Below are positions 9,439 through 22,500 of a stretch of DNA of 64,000 bases, in pieces. Origin of the DNA: Rotaria macrura (Eukaryota > Rotifera > Eurotatoria > Philodinida > Philodinidae); NCBI GenBank assembly GCA_900239685.1, contig OENT01000024.1, positions 5,492 to 69,491 on the forward strand, read 5' to 3'. Each line of letters starts with the position of its first letter. The first letter of the stretch is position 1. The translations under genes were made by a program, and so were the position numbers. The notes under the pieces are model-generated. The model had not been told where the DNA came from and made no database searches. It saw only the letters and a list, made by a program, of their open reading frames with translations.

Positions 9439-12400
9439 ACTATTAATGGACAGCATCAGTCACTATATGAATGAAAGTTTGAAAACAATTTCAGTATAAT
9501 ATTCTGGAATAGTTGAAGCAGTCAGATAGATAACATTAATAAAACTAAACAAAATGCCTTACATTCATATTATTATTCTCGTGCATAATTATAGTGAAAC
9601 ACACAGTTAATTGTTCATATCCTACTGAAAAAATTTCTTCATGAATATAGATTTTTCTTACATTGACCTTGACAAGAACGAATGGAATTATGATATTATG
9701 ACGCATCAGATAATACGTATAATTCATACGCATTCGTATCTGTTACAACTATGATTATAATCATATGGCTTTGTAAAATGAAATATCACTACAACAACTG
9801 AGTTTGTCAAGTTTATTTATGTTAAATGAAGTTTGTTAGTAAGTATGCTAATTACAAGTTATTATTTGTTTTCTTTTGTCTCCTTTGATTTATACTTATA
9901 TCAAATTTCATTGTATCAAATTGATCATTTATTTCTAGTTCTTGCATCGATCTTTTTCATTCTGTAGATGCGGACATCTTGCCTTTTCTCATTCAATGAT
10001 AGAATAATAATCACATGCATGCAAATATTTTGCGTTTCTCTTATTCAGCTATAGCGCCGATAATTATTCAGAACCATACTCAGATGGAACTGAATCGGAA
10101 CATCATGGATCTTCATTCTATGAGAAAACATTTGATTTCTAAAACAATCATCTTCAATTCTCAACAGCTGCAGATTCCGTCTTTCGAACATCATTATTTC
10201 CTATAAAAAACAATCCATATGATACAATCATTAAGAATTTTTACTTTTCTTGTTTGTTGCTGTAGAATCTCGAGCTACCCATTAAACAACTGTGTCTTGT
10301 CATTTATACTCTATTGACTTGCACAGTCATTAAAAACAAAGGTTAGACAGATTTGTTTTTTTATCAATACTCAGTTCTAACATTTCCCTTCTTTTTGGAA
10401 ACGATCAGTATGTGTTCGGAGATTAATTCTATTAGTTTTGAAAGCCAACGTTGCCCGTAACCTAATATATAGTTTATCTTTCTTATTGAAAAATTATTAT
10501 TTTAGAATACAGACTGGTTTCATTAGTAGATTTCGATAATGACCAGCATTTTTCTCGGAAGGAATACAATCTGACTAGATATTTACTGAATTCTAACTAT
10601 GTCATGTATTAAAAGAATATAGAAGGACATTGAAATGTTTTGTTGTTCAGATATGATCGAGGAAAAAGACAATATTTCAAATGTTAATTTTAATAAGACT
10701 TCCTAGTCTTTAAAAAGGGTATTAATAAACTACATAGAATAGTTAGATTCAAATAGGTTAATTTGCTCTGTATAAAAGATAATATGAGTTGAAATTAATT
10801 CTTAGAACTGCATACATACATATATATGTATGTATGTATACATTAACAGAGACTAATTTATAGCCTGTATGGTAAATAGAGTATGGACTGATGGATACAA
10901 CTTATGTTTGATTTACACTAGTTGTTTTTCATGTGTCTTGTAAAAGAAATAGCTGTTTCATTCAAGTCGTATGAAGAAACATTATCTTTTTCGATAATAA
11001 AACGGTCATAACTAAGCTGATATCAAGCAAAAGAGTTAAGTTAGCATTTCATTAAATAAATAAGACAATAACGTTTATTCAAATCGATCTAACAAACATA
11101 ATCGTTAATTTATAGTTACATATACTTTTCTTTGATTCGGAAGTCAACAGCGAAGTATGTTATGCACGCATTAGTTGCTAGAACTAGCAGCGCAAAATAA
11201 ACTCGTTTATCAGAAACAACCAAATGTTCTGTACAATGTGCTTCTCTCGTTTTTGATACACTTGTTATCGAGAACAACAAGATGAGACTAGACTTGTGTT
11301 TTTACAATAGTATATATCATATCATATCATATTGAAAAAATGCATTTTGATTGGTCAAAAGATTATTTTGATTATTCGCGTAGTAAGTGGCGTTACTTAT
11401 TGCTTGCTAAATATTAACAAGCAAACAAATCAACTTTTATCTAAATGACTCAGTCATTTCGGCAATCGATTCTTCAGCTTGTTCTTTCTATTCCTCGTTT
11501 GTTAGTTCTTTTCTTCTACAAAAAGAACTCTCGTCATCTCTAGTTTGTTTATTATAATTATTCGTATTTATTTTAGAGGTCATATTAAATACGTCTCGAC
11601 ATTCTCTTTGTAAATTTTACATTTTTAAATTAGGATTTTAAAACAAACGAAAATAAATCATACGTCTTTATCAACACCAATCATTCATCAGTGCGATTCA
11701 CTTACAACATTTTATTATGTTCCAATGGCATTCATAGTCAATTTAGAAGATTTATGCAATAAAATGTGGTCGAAATTTCAATGAACGAAGCAGAATATTT
11801 TTTACTTGTTGAGCATGACACTTACCATGTTATTTTCAATCCTCATTAAAATAATGAAGTCGTAAAAATTTTACTTTAGTACATTAAGATATGAGTACGT
11901 TAACTAATAACTTATAAGAAATTATAATTGATGAAGCTAATACGATACATGTCAAAGAAACTATTCTGCAATTCTGATAAAGTTGAAATTTCGTCATGCA
12001 TTAAACAACAGTTAGAGAACTTGCATTGAAAATATTGTTAATGGTAATGTACTTCAAAAAGAATTCGGTATAGCTGCTATACATATTATGGGCTTTGATG
12101 AAAATATTAGTCTTGATACATCCAATAAAAAAAAACAAGCTGATATAGTTAATCCAGAAATATGACCTGGTGACCTTAAATTAGGCGCTGCTCAAAAAAG
12201 TATTAGGAAAACAATTCGAAACATGGTAGTAATTAAAATTTTAAAATAAGATTTATATTTTAATTTTTATCGTAGGACTTTTATCGATTGATGATAATCT
12301 CAACCTTATTTGTTTTACTTTGGCTGTTCATAATGGCATGATTTTAGTTTTAAAATGTAATGTTTAATTATTAAATGAAAAATGCTTTAATATAGTAAAA

Positions 12401-12526
12401 ATGTCAACGGAATGAAATAAATATACTTATTGAAATATTATCAAAATATATTTTGTTTTTCTACATTAAAAAACTAAGGAAACGAATTTATAAACTGTAA
12501 TGTGCTTGTTTTTCCTCTTTCTATAG
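8505..12526. other. Gene-poor stretch with possible gene debris near its right end
   Basis: Nothing is recognised up to about 11.9 kb except simple sequence (separate entries). Between about 12000 and 12230 the + strand gives peptide-like sequence broken by stops (for example GDLKLGAAQKSIRK after a stop, then a possible donor near 12225). This could be remnants of an upstream exon or an unrelated decayed gene. It does not resemble the COMMD9 N-terminal half. Confidence 0.4.
9403..9431. repeat. (AT)n microsatellite
   Basis: About 14 AT units in a row. Confidence 0.95.
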
Positions 12527-12835
12527 ATGCTTCCTCAATTAAAAGATTTTAATTGGTATATTGATATGAAATTGTTGCCAGGTACAAATGGTCAACGTAT
12601 TCAACAGCCATCATGTGTTCTATCATTAGATGTTCGTAGAAGAATCTCATCTAGTCAATATAGATCGTTTTTCTTTTTTTCTATTTATTTCAAATAGACG
12701 AATGATCCAACGAACGTAAATGGTGAAAATGAAAAATCTGTTCAAATTGAATTATCAAAAGAAACACTTAACCTTGTCTTGGATAATTTTACAAGAATAC
12801 GTGAACAACTTAATACATTAGCTAAACGAGAATAA
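12527..12835 (+). CDS. COMM-domain protein, COMMD9-like (C-terminal part)
   Basis: COMMD proteins form the Commander complex for endosomal recycling; the C-terminal COMM domain mediates assembly. Two exons (12527-12631, 12698-12835) join in phase 0 into 80 residues. The first exon reads LPQLKDFNWYIDMKLLPG and the second ends in SVQIELSKETLNLVLDNF, TRIREQL and AKRE. This follows vertebrate COMMD9 (PRLVDLDWRVDIK ... VTVELSKETLDTMLDGLGRIRDQL). Family members are about 200 aa, and the N-terminal helical half is not found upstream. An acceptor AG lies immediately before an ATG at 12527, so this is either a later exon of a longer gene, a truncated copy, or a short trans-spliced COMM-only protein. 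Bystin follows 165 bp downstream. Confidence 0.75.
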
Positions 12836-13000
12836 AAGAATTTTTCGTCATCTAGTTTCTATTGCAATACAAATGTGATTTTTTTTCTTTGTCTTTTTAT
12901 TGATTTAATTTGTCCTTGATGAAAAGATAAAATTGCTTTCCAATGATATTTTCTTTATCTCTAGAGATAGAAAAAGAAAAGAAAAGAAAAGAACCGTAAC

Positions 13001-16000
13001 ATGTATCGGCAGTCTAAAAATCGGCACCATGGTGATCCAGTACAAGTGCCTGGTAGTTTAACGGATCAAATCAATCAAGATCGAAGTGTTACGAGTAAGA
13101 AAAATCGACAAAAACAAAAACGTAAACATGACGAAGATGAAGCAGACGAACAGGTTAGTTTTGACAAAGTTCCCTTTTTATACATACATACATGTTATTA
13201 TTCATTAGATCATCGATGATCGTCTGTCAAGAAAAATTATTCAACAAGCACGAGAACAACAAAATGAATTTGATAATGATGAACTTCTAGCAATTAGTAA
13301 AGAAGAAACGTAAGAAAATGAAAGGAGATTCATTTAACAGATCTCAAGAAATCAACGAAAGTCGACTATTGACGAGGGAATTTCTTCAGATGTTCAGTTC
13401 CGATTTCAATAGCTTTTAGCTTGTAAATAATAAACAGGTTTAGAATGAAAGCTCTAAAAGAATTTTTGTTTCCATTGAGATATGTAATTAATAAGTCGAA
13501 ATCCCTAACCGTCTAGTCGTATTTTCTTACTAGTGAGTCTAGTATGCAGCAGGTGATTAACTATGTTGATTCACGAATATCAAGATAGAATTATAAGCGA
13601 GTGTATGTGACATTCTTTTCTCAAGTAAATTTTTCCTCCTCAAAGATTTAGATTAGTTCGTTACAGAAAAATATGTTTCCAAATGGTTTTGATGTAGATT
13701 TTTAGATGTACCATAAAAGTATTCGATAGTTAATAAGATATTTTCGAGGAAAATCTTTTCTTTTTACCAAGTACACGTAGAAGATGTGATGCTCTAGACA
13801 TCGATGTCTATCGAGCTAGATGTCTATGTTTTTTTCTACATGAATGATTGCTAACATCCCGACTATCGATATGGAATAAAAAATTGATGAGATAGTTTAC
13901 TGTTGTACTTTTGCTCGTGTGAAACCGAATTTTCAGTATTTGTTTTTGTTCTTCACAGGATTTAGGTTTTTGAAAAAATTGAGTTTTGACTAATAACTTC
14001 AGATCATTTACACAATAGGAAACTAAGCAGATTTCCATGAAAAATTTTTATAAGAAGTATAAAAATAACACTTTCAAAAGAAAGAACTTTCCTCATGAAT
14101 AATGCATACTACTCACATTATTTGCATATATCACATATTTCAAAGGATTGGTCGGTTCACTCTTTTTTGAAACTAGTCTAACTTAATTTGCAACGCTCGT
14201 AATATGTCATAAATAAGAAGCACTACTGTAAAATACGCTCTGAAAATTCTGCATACCGCATAAATCTCTATGAAAATAAAAATGTCTTTATGAAAATATC
14301 ATTTAGCGTCTTATCCAAGAAGAATTGAGCCGATGACACTGAGAAGGATTATTGAACAATAGAAGCGGTTGAATTTTTGACGAGGATAATCGAAAAAGTT
14401 CCAGATTTTAGGCGTATCATTAGACCAGTCATTTTCTTCTTCTACCAATAAAACGTCTATTAATTTCTTATTCTATTTAAACAATTGCTTTTAGAGATCC
14501 AGAATCCATAGAACGTATAAATAAAATTAAAAAAAATCGAACTGAAGATAGTGATGATGACGATTTGAATGCTCAAGAAGATGATTATGAAGATGAAGAA
14601 GTTTCCGTATGAAAACAAAAATTATTGAGAATTCATTTTTTAACACGTTTTTATTTTGTTTTTGTGTCAATTCCAAGATTAATGAAGAAGATGAAAAAGC
14701 ACTCGAAGCATTCATGAGTGATAAGCCAAGACGTTTACTCGGTGATATTATAGCTGAAAAACAAGCACAAAATCAATTATCATGTAATTCATTCAAAATC
14801 TAATAATAATGATAGAAAACATGAAATTTCGTTTTCTATTTATAGCTGATAACCAACTTGATTCACGTATTTCCAGTATGTATGAACAAGTTGGTCAAAT
14901 TCTTGCTCATTATCGAAGTGGTAAAATACCGAAAGCATTTAAAATTCTACCAAACTTAGCTAATTGGGAACAAGTAATTGACATGTATTTTTCTAACAAA
15001 ATATAGCCTAGGTTTGTTTCAGGTACTTCTTATAACGCAACCGGATCGATGGACTGCAGCATCCATGTATCAAGCAACAAGATTATTTGCTTCAAACATG
15101 GATGCTAAAATGGCTCAACGGTAATTGGTTTTTTCCTAGAAACTATTTTCTTTTCTTTTTTCATGCCGTGCTCACTTCTTATTAACATAAATAGGTTTTA
15201 TAATGTTATTTTGCTTCCACGCATTCGTGATGATATTGATGAATACAAAAAACTTAATTTCCATCTTTACATGGTGAGTTTTTTCTTTATTACACAAAAA
15301 GTAAGACAGAAAAGAAAATGAACTATTTTTTTTTGTATAGGCATTAAGAAAAGCGTTATTTAAACCAAGTGCTTTCTTCAAAGGAATTATTCTTCCATTA
15401 TGTGAGGTAAAGTTTTTTTTGAGCAACCCAAGAGGAAAAATAAGAGTTCTAGAAAAATGTTATACACAGTACACTTTACAAACAGATGTAATTAAGTTTA
15501 TGAGAAAAAATCTTCAGTGGTTATTTTTCGATATTATTGTTGAAGCCAAGATGTAGGATTGAATGTCGCTTAGTTTTTTGAGCGGAACGAAACTTTTGCC
15601 ATCACCATTTAATAATAAGAGTTCGATTTCAGTTCGATCATATTGAATTCTTCATTGAAAAGGTGAAATTATTTATTGCCACAGGTTTATCGATCGATGA
15701 AATTTCAAAACGATCCTCGACTTTCACAAGAAGTCTTAAAATAGACAAATTGCTTTCGAATCATATATACGTGAATAATTTACGCTCGATGTATGTTGAG
15801 TATCTTGCAATGAGTTCACATGGATCGCTTATCATACTTAATGTTACAAGTGTTTGACTGAAGTATTTTTTACATAAACGCAGTGATCGTAGACCAGTTG
15901 TCTTTCGACTTTCTCATTCAAATTTAGTATCTCCATGAAAATTGAATGCTAATTGTTGGTTATGAAATTTTCAAATCTTTTGATTTTCTCGTATCCAGAA

Positions 16001-17498
16001 ATAAGAACATTTAATCCATCGATATACGTTTGTGATCGACGTGAGAGACAAACGATCACCACGACTTCATCTACAGAATCACAACAATAGAAATATCTGT
16101 AACATACAAGATAAACTATTCTGAATACAACCTGTCTTCGTGTGCACACATTTCCAAGTCAATTTTTCTATGAACACGACATGTGTTTAAAATATTACCG
16201 TAAGAAAAAAACGGATCAGTAAGTCAAAATTCTCTCTATTGTAAGCGTACTCATTTGAATCCATACGATATTTATAATAGTAAATTAAAAGCAATTCATC
16301 TATTGAAAGATTTCTTTCATTAGTGCTTCGAACAAAAATCCATTGCTCATTGTAACAAGAATGATTTACCATTTATTTTGATGCAGTCGGAAGTACCACA
16401 TAGGAAGAAAAGAATGAATGAATGATTTAGTAATAAGATTGATATGTTTATTGACTGGCACTATCTTTCGAATAATATTAATGTAAACAGACACATGATT
16501 GTGAAATATTGAAAATAAACTTGGATGTTTATTTTTGGCTTCAGTGCCAATAAGATGAATATGTATAGTAAAGACTAATATTTATTGACATCGTTTTGTT
16601 AACTAACGTTCATATTTATCAATTAAAAATATCAATCGTTGTTATTATTTTTAAACTATAATATAGTGTCAATCTCATATGGACATGATCGAGACTTAGT
16701 AAAAAAAAACATACTCAAATTACAGATAGTTGCTCATGATTATCGAGACGTTGATCAATGATGATTTCCCCAATGTCTGAAAATGAAAAATTATTCTATT
16801 ATCATTTTTCATGTTTACATTATCATTGTTTAGAGAAACATGTTGATATTGTTGTTAAGAAAAATGAATCGTAAATGATCATTATGTATTTTGTTTTTTT
16901 TCTTCATCTTTCATTTATAGTCAGGTACATGTACACTTCGTGAAGCTATCATCATTGCAAGTATTCTGGCTAAAAATTCCGTACCAATGTTGCATTCGGC
17001 AGCAGCTCTATTGAAAATAGCTGAAATGAACTACTCGGGTGGTAATTCAATATTTATTCGAACACTTATTGAAAAGCGTTATGCATTACCATTTCGTGTT
17101 GTTGATGCACTTGTTCATCATTTTATCAAGTGCGTCATTTTATTCTATATATATATTTTGATGAATATTTAATTTTTATTGTTATTTTCATAATAGATTT
17201 CGTTCTGATACACGTGAATTACCTGTACTTTGGCATCAAGCACTACTTTCTTTCGTTCAACAGTATCGACAAGATATTTCAACAGGTATGAGAAAGAGTT
17301 CTTGATTTGTTTCTGATTTTGATTTTCAATTCATATCTTTTTGTTTTTGTAAAAAAAGAACAAAAACAAGCCTTATTTGAATTATTACATCATCATTTTC
17401 ATCATACAATTGGACCAGAAGTTCGCAAATTACTTTCCGAATATAAATGTCGTGATGAAGAAGACGAACAATTTGCAATTATGGATGAAGCCGATTAA
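13001..17498 (+). CDS. BYSL: Bystin, 40S ribosome biogenesis factor
   Basis: Bystin (yeast Enp1) acts in pre-40S maturation in nucleus and cytoplasm. Eleven exons join with consistent phases: 13001-13153, 13209-13309, 14495-14606, 14678-14783, 14846-14973, 15023-15120, 15195-15273, 15341-15406, 16921-17129, 17197-17285, 17359-17498. They give 426 aa (human 437). The N-terminus is basic then acidic ([18 protein letters not shown]; later [18 protein letters not shown]). The conserved C-terminal domain includes [73 protein letters not shown] and ELPVLWHQ. A pyrimidine-rich acceptor ending at 12964 suggests trans-splicing 36 bp before the ATG. Introns 2 (1185 bp) and 8 (1514 bp) are much longer than the others, and I see nothing recognisable in them. 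A possible AATAAA signal is at 17544. Confidence 0.95.
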
Positions 17499-19594
17499 AA
17501 ATAAGAAAATATATATTTGTTTTGTTCAAAATAGAAAAACAACAATAAAAATTTGTTAACATCGTTACTAAAAAAAATGTTCGTTCTTGATACTTAGCTA
17601 TTATTAGAAATGATATGACCATGATCTTGTGACTAATTACTAGATTAGCATAAGGAAGTATTTTATTATTCAAGGACGAATATTTTGAAATAGAACTTAA
17701 TTGACTAAACCCTAGTGAAATTCTATACTTTAAGACAACGGTCATTAAATACGATAATATTGAAAATTATGCATTCCATCGTATAGAATTTTTCTATTTT
17801 ATTTTATCTTTCCCAAGGCGGATGCTTGTCCCTTCCTTCCGAACTATTTTTTGATGTATCTCATCAAGAAAAGCCTAACACGAAGTCAAAGCGACCTCTA
17901 ATTTAACTTGAAAACATGTTTTTATGACTATGATTGACCCAATTATGGAGTGAAATTCTTGATTGACCACTGTTATTTTCAACAATATACAAGATATCAT
18001 GAGCACAATAAATTAAATATTAATTATGTTTACTGTTGTTTTCTTATTTTAGATGGGTTTGCTTGCTGTATTTATCATGTAATATTAATTTTATTACTAC
18101 TACTATTATTATTATTATTATTAAATTGCGACAAGAAAATATGTAAGTATATATTTAAAAAAAAGAAAAACGTATAGCTAATATAATCAACAGTTGCTTT
18201 TATATTCAAGGAAATCAAGGAAAAGGAGAGATTAACATATGACTCAAACTAGCATTTGTCTGCCCCGCATGATTGCCCTTTAAAAAGCGATGAGCGAAGA
18301 GAAGCAGACACATCTGAAAGGTGAGATACATATGCAGTTAACAAGCTTATTCTACTAATAACGCTGATCACAATTATATGAACGCTATAATTGTAATCAA
18401 TTACAAAAAATACAGCTATTTTTATTAATTTTCTTTGCATTTGTTGTCGTTCGTTCCAGATGTCGATGTCGAGCAAATATACAAACCTTTGACAAAATCT
18501 AATCGTTACTTATGTTTTTACATTTGTATGAATTTGTTTATCAAACATTAGAGCAGCTTTATGTCATAAACACATAAAAGTGTAATTCGACAATCAAGAA
18601 AAGAAGAAGAAAAATCAAGATGACAATGACTGAGATATGTTTTTCTTTCTTCTTCTCATTTATAACTATACTTGAGCTTAAAAATCGTGCGCTGATAGGA
18701 GGTCAATCGTGCGTGCTTTATTATATCTGATTGTATGCATAAAAATATAGAAGAAAAAAAAACACGTAAACCCTTCATTAGTAGAAGCAAAACAGGTAAC
18801 CGTCAAAATAAAAATGAATAGAAGAAAAAACAAGTAGTAGGGAACTAAATTTGTTATTTTCCTTTCTCATTATCTTTCAATTTAACCTAAACATGTAATT
18901 ATCACGCAACCATGACGAAAGTATAAAAGAAATAAACTATCGAAATTTCGCATGTGAATTGCAGACACAAGAAAAACAAGTGTAGTAAGAATACGTAGTA
19001 TTACTTGGCTTCTTCAACAGAATAAGAAGCTATAATTTTGGTATGATCGCTCGTAAAAGTGATAATAGAAAACCAACGACAACAAATATCAAACTATGGA
19101 TTAGCTATCGTTATCGGAAAGCAGAATGAAGTGGAAAGAAAAGGATGATTTATCTATGTGTTGTTTTAGTCGTCGAGAAAGTGACGACGACGAATATGAC
19201 ATCAAAAATGCTAACAAGCAAACAGCAAAAGTGGTACTAATGGAGAGATCAACAGAAGAAGTCTCGTTACCGGTTGAAAAAGTAAAAAAGAAAAGAAAAA
19301 GAAAAAAATAGAAAGAATGAGGAGAAAAGAAGAAAAAGAAAGAAAGCACCAAAACATCTTCGCTTCGTTTCCTTTTTCTGCATTTTCATCTTCTTCCTTC
19401 TCCTCTTTCTCTTATTTCCTTACTTACGCTCTTTGATTATGACGACTCATCACCATGTTTCTGTTTATCTACCATGTACTTGTTCTAACCGAAAGGTTTG
19501 AGTACTTAGATAATCATCCTTAATCAATCGATATAATTCATAATAATATCATTTGTTTTCTCTATTATTTTAGCTAAATATTCCATCAGTTATC
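17499..19594. other. Intergenic stretch between bystin and the ORP gene
   Basis: It contains the bystin polyadenylation region, an ATT-rich run near 18090-18125 and purine/pyrimidine-biased sequence at 19260-19420. A 61-aa basic frame at 19126-19311 has no family resemblance. A pyrimidine-rich AG at 19573, 21 bp before the next gene's ATG, may be a trans-splice acceptor. Confidence 0.5.
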
Positions 19595-22500
19595 ATGGAA
19601 ACGTCAGCAAATCGTCCAGGTTCGAAAGAAAATTTGGTAAATAAAACAAAAATAATATTAGTTTTCCTTGTTTTTTTCTTCATCTTCTTAATAATAAATA
19701 AATAAATAGTTTGATTTGCAATTTCAGTCAAATACGAATGGAAACCGCTATCAAACGCCAATTAAACTAAAAACCACACGTTTAGATCGTTCATTATCAA
19801 GAACAAAAGAAGATAACGAATCAAGTATAATACGATCAAATACAGTCTCAAGTCTTAGTGAACAAGCTAAACCCGACGAGTTAGCGTCTGGTAAAAAAAA
19901 GTCAACGCATCAAGTAGTTTATTTTGTTCTAAAACCAACTCCTATGTCTAGGTTTGGCAACCATGGGTTTATTAAATGATAATGATATGAACAAAGTAAT
20001 AAATATACTTGTTCGATTGCTCTAATTTAACATGTTGTCGAACATTCGGTTTTTTTTGTCTAGTTAAATACAACATTTGAATCGTTGGGCTCATCAAATG
20101 AATCAGTCGAGCGAAATACCTCTAAGAATGAATCGTATAAGGTAAAACAAAATCCAATAAGATAATTATGTACACTCATTTTGTTTTTATTTTATTCATT
20201 CAGATGCAAAAACAATCGTATCAAAGTGCAAAAAAGCGAATTACATCTGAATTAGCCAATGTACTAAAAGATTCATCCGTAGTTATCGTTAGTGATTGGC
20301 TTAAAGTGCGTGGAACATTAAGAGATTGGACTAAATTATGGGCTATATTAAAGCCAGGTCTTATGTTACTCTATCGAAATCCACCATCAAAAGTTTGTGT
20401 TCATGTTTATTCGTATTATCTTATCTCCAAATTTTCTATTAATAGAACGGTGTTTGGGTTGGTACAATTGTTTTATCATCTTGTGAAGGTTAGTTAATTT
20501 GTAGACAAAGAAATCGAGATTATTGTCTTTTTTTAGCTTTACACGATTGTTTTGATTAGGTTACAAAGAGTAGACAAATCTAGTTGTGCAATTACAAATA
20601 CATTGAATGTATTATTCTTCGAACCTTATCAAGGAAAATTCTCATGAAATTTCATTACATGATGTTATATTCTGATTGACATGATTCATTTATTTAACAC
20701 TAGTAGTCAAACGTCTTGCATAGTTATTGAGGTCATCTTATCCATGGTGATTATTAAATTGTTTATCGAGAACTTCTTGACTCTAAAGAATATGAAACCT
20801 ATGAGTATAGTCATGTAGCATTGTTTGAAATCGAACGAAAATAATTACATAAATTGCCTGGAACTTCCATTACACATTGCCTCTCTTTTTGTTCTTTTGA
20901 GAAAAAGCAAAAATACACAATCTAATCTTCATGGACACTTGAAATGATAAACAAAAAAAAACACTATCGGAGTAAAGTTATATTTCAAACATATAATGCG
21001 TTTCGTTTGTTTTTAAGCATACATCTAAAGGATTTTTATTGAATTTTTTATTTCTCATTTCATTAAACATACTTCGCCATATTATAATAACATGTGCGTG
21101 TTGTTTTCCGCTTTTCACTTAAGCCTACTATCGTCGGTTTTCATCATAGGATTGATGAGAAAAAACAGGAGACAGTTAAGAAAAACAAAATAAGCCATTG
21201 CAACTATCAACTCATCAAGGTATTTTTATGTGTCTGACTTGCATTCGAAATTTTCATGATTAAAATCGATTCAAAATTCTAATCACTTAGAAAACTATTC
21301 TTCAAACGCAAAAGAATCATATGTAGAAGATCATCTACTGAAAACTATCCATGTTTTTGTGAAAATAACCTTCAATTTAAGGTCATACCGTTGAACTAGT
21401 CAAAATAGAATTAGTCGAGTAGAGTGTAGTATGTAAAGCAAAAAAAAGAATTTTTTATTTGTTTGAGCTCTACAACGAGTATAAAATACGTTTATTTTTT
21501 TTTTAGTGATACAACGTCCATCCAAAAAAACAGGTTACTGTTTCAAAATCTGGCATCCTCTTGAAAAGTCTATCTGGGCACAAAAAGGGCCGAATAATGA
21601 GCAGTTTGGTGCAATAACATTTCCACTTCCAATGAATTATCTTATTTGTCGTGCATCGGATGACACAGCAGGTTCTTTAAAATTTTTTTCATCACAAAAT
21701 AAAAGAAGCAGAAAAAATTTTCCTTTCGCCCAGGCCGTTGTTGGATTGATGCGCTTGAATTAACAATGAAATGCTCAAAACTACTTAAAAAACCTTATTC
21801 AACATCTATGCAGAGTGATGATTTAACAACAAGTTCTCAAACAACTGCAACACCACCAACAGCCATCGGTGATTCATCATTTTTAACTACAAGTTTTTCC
21901 GAAAATGATTTTGAATTAAGTCGCTTGACAGCAAAAGAAGGTTCATATACTGATTAATTTTGTCTTCGATTGATCATTAACGTTTTCTTTTCTCGTCATA
22001 TTACAGACGAGGATCGTATGAGTGAGGCAAGTGTTGATATCAGTAAAGCATCGAGAAGCGGTTCAAGTCATTCAGAAAGTTCTCAGGAACTTTTAAATGA
22101 AGATGACAATGAGACCCCATACCTTGCAGCACCAGCAGAAGAAATGGGAGAGGTAAAAAAGAAAAACTAACAATTGTTTTCGATGAATTAATAATCATAC
22201 TTATTTCCATTTCGACAGCTTGGTAATGCTGCACAAACTGAAGAAGTAGCCGAAGAAAATAAATCTCTCATAATGCATTTATTAAAGCAAGTTCGTCCTG
22301 GAATGGATTTATCAAAAGTTGTCTTACCAACATTCATATTAGAGCCAAGATCTTTTCTTGAAAAACTCTCAGATTATTATCATCATTGTGATATTCTTGA
22401 AGAGTATGTTGTATAGTGATTGAAAAGAACGATGACAATGATTATTTTAGAGCTGTTAATTCTCCTGATCCATTAATACGAATGAAAACAATTGTGAAAT

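Noticed and set aside
14527..14715. Minus-strand Ser/His-rich frame
   Set aside because: Antisense shadow of acidic bystin exons 3-4.
19126..19311. 61-codon basic frame upstream of the ORP gene
   Set aside because: Ends in a Lys/Arg low-complexity run, has no match to ORP N-termini, and the ORP model starts well at 19595.
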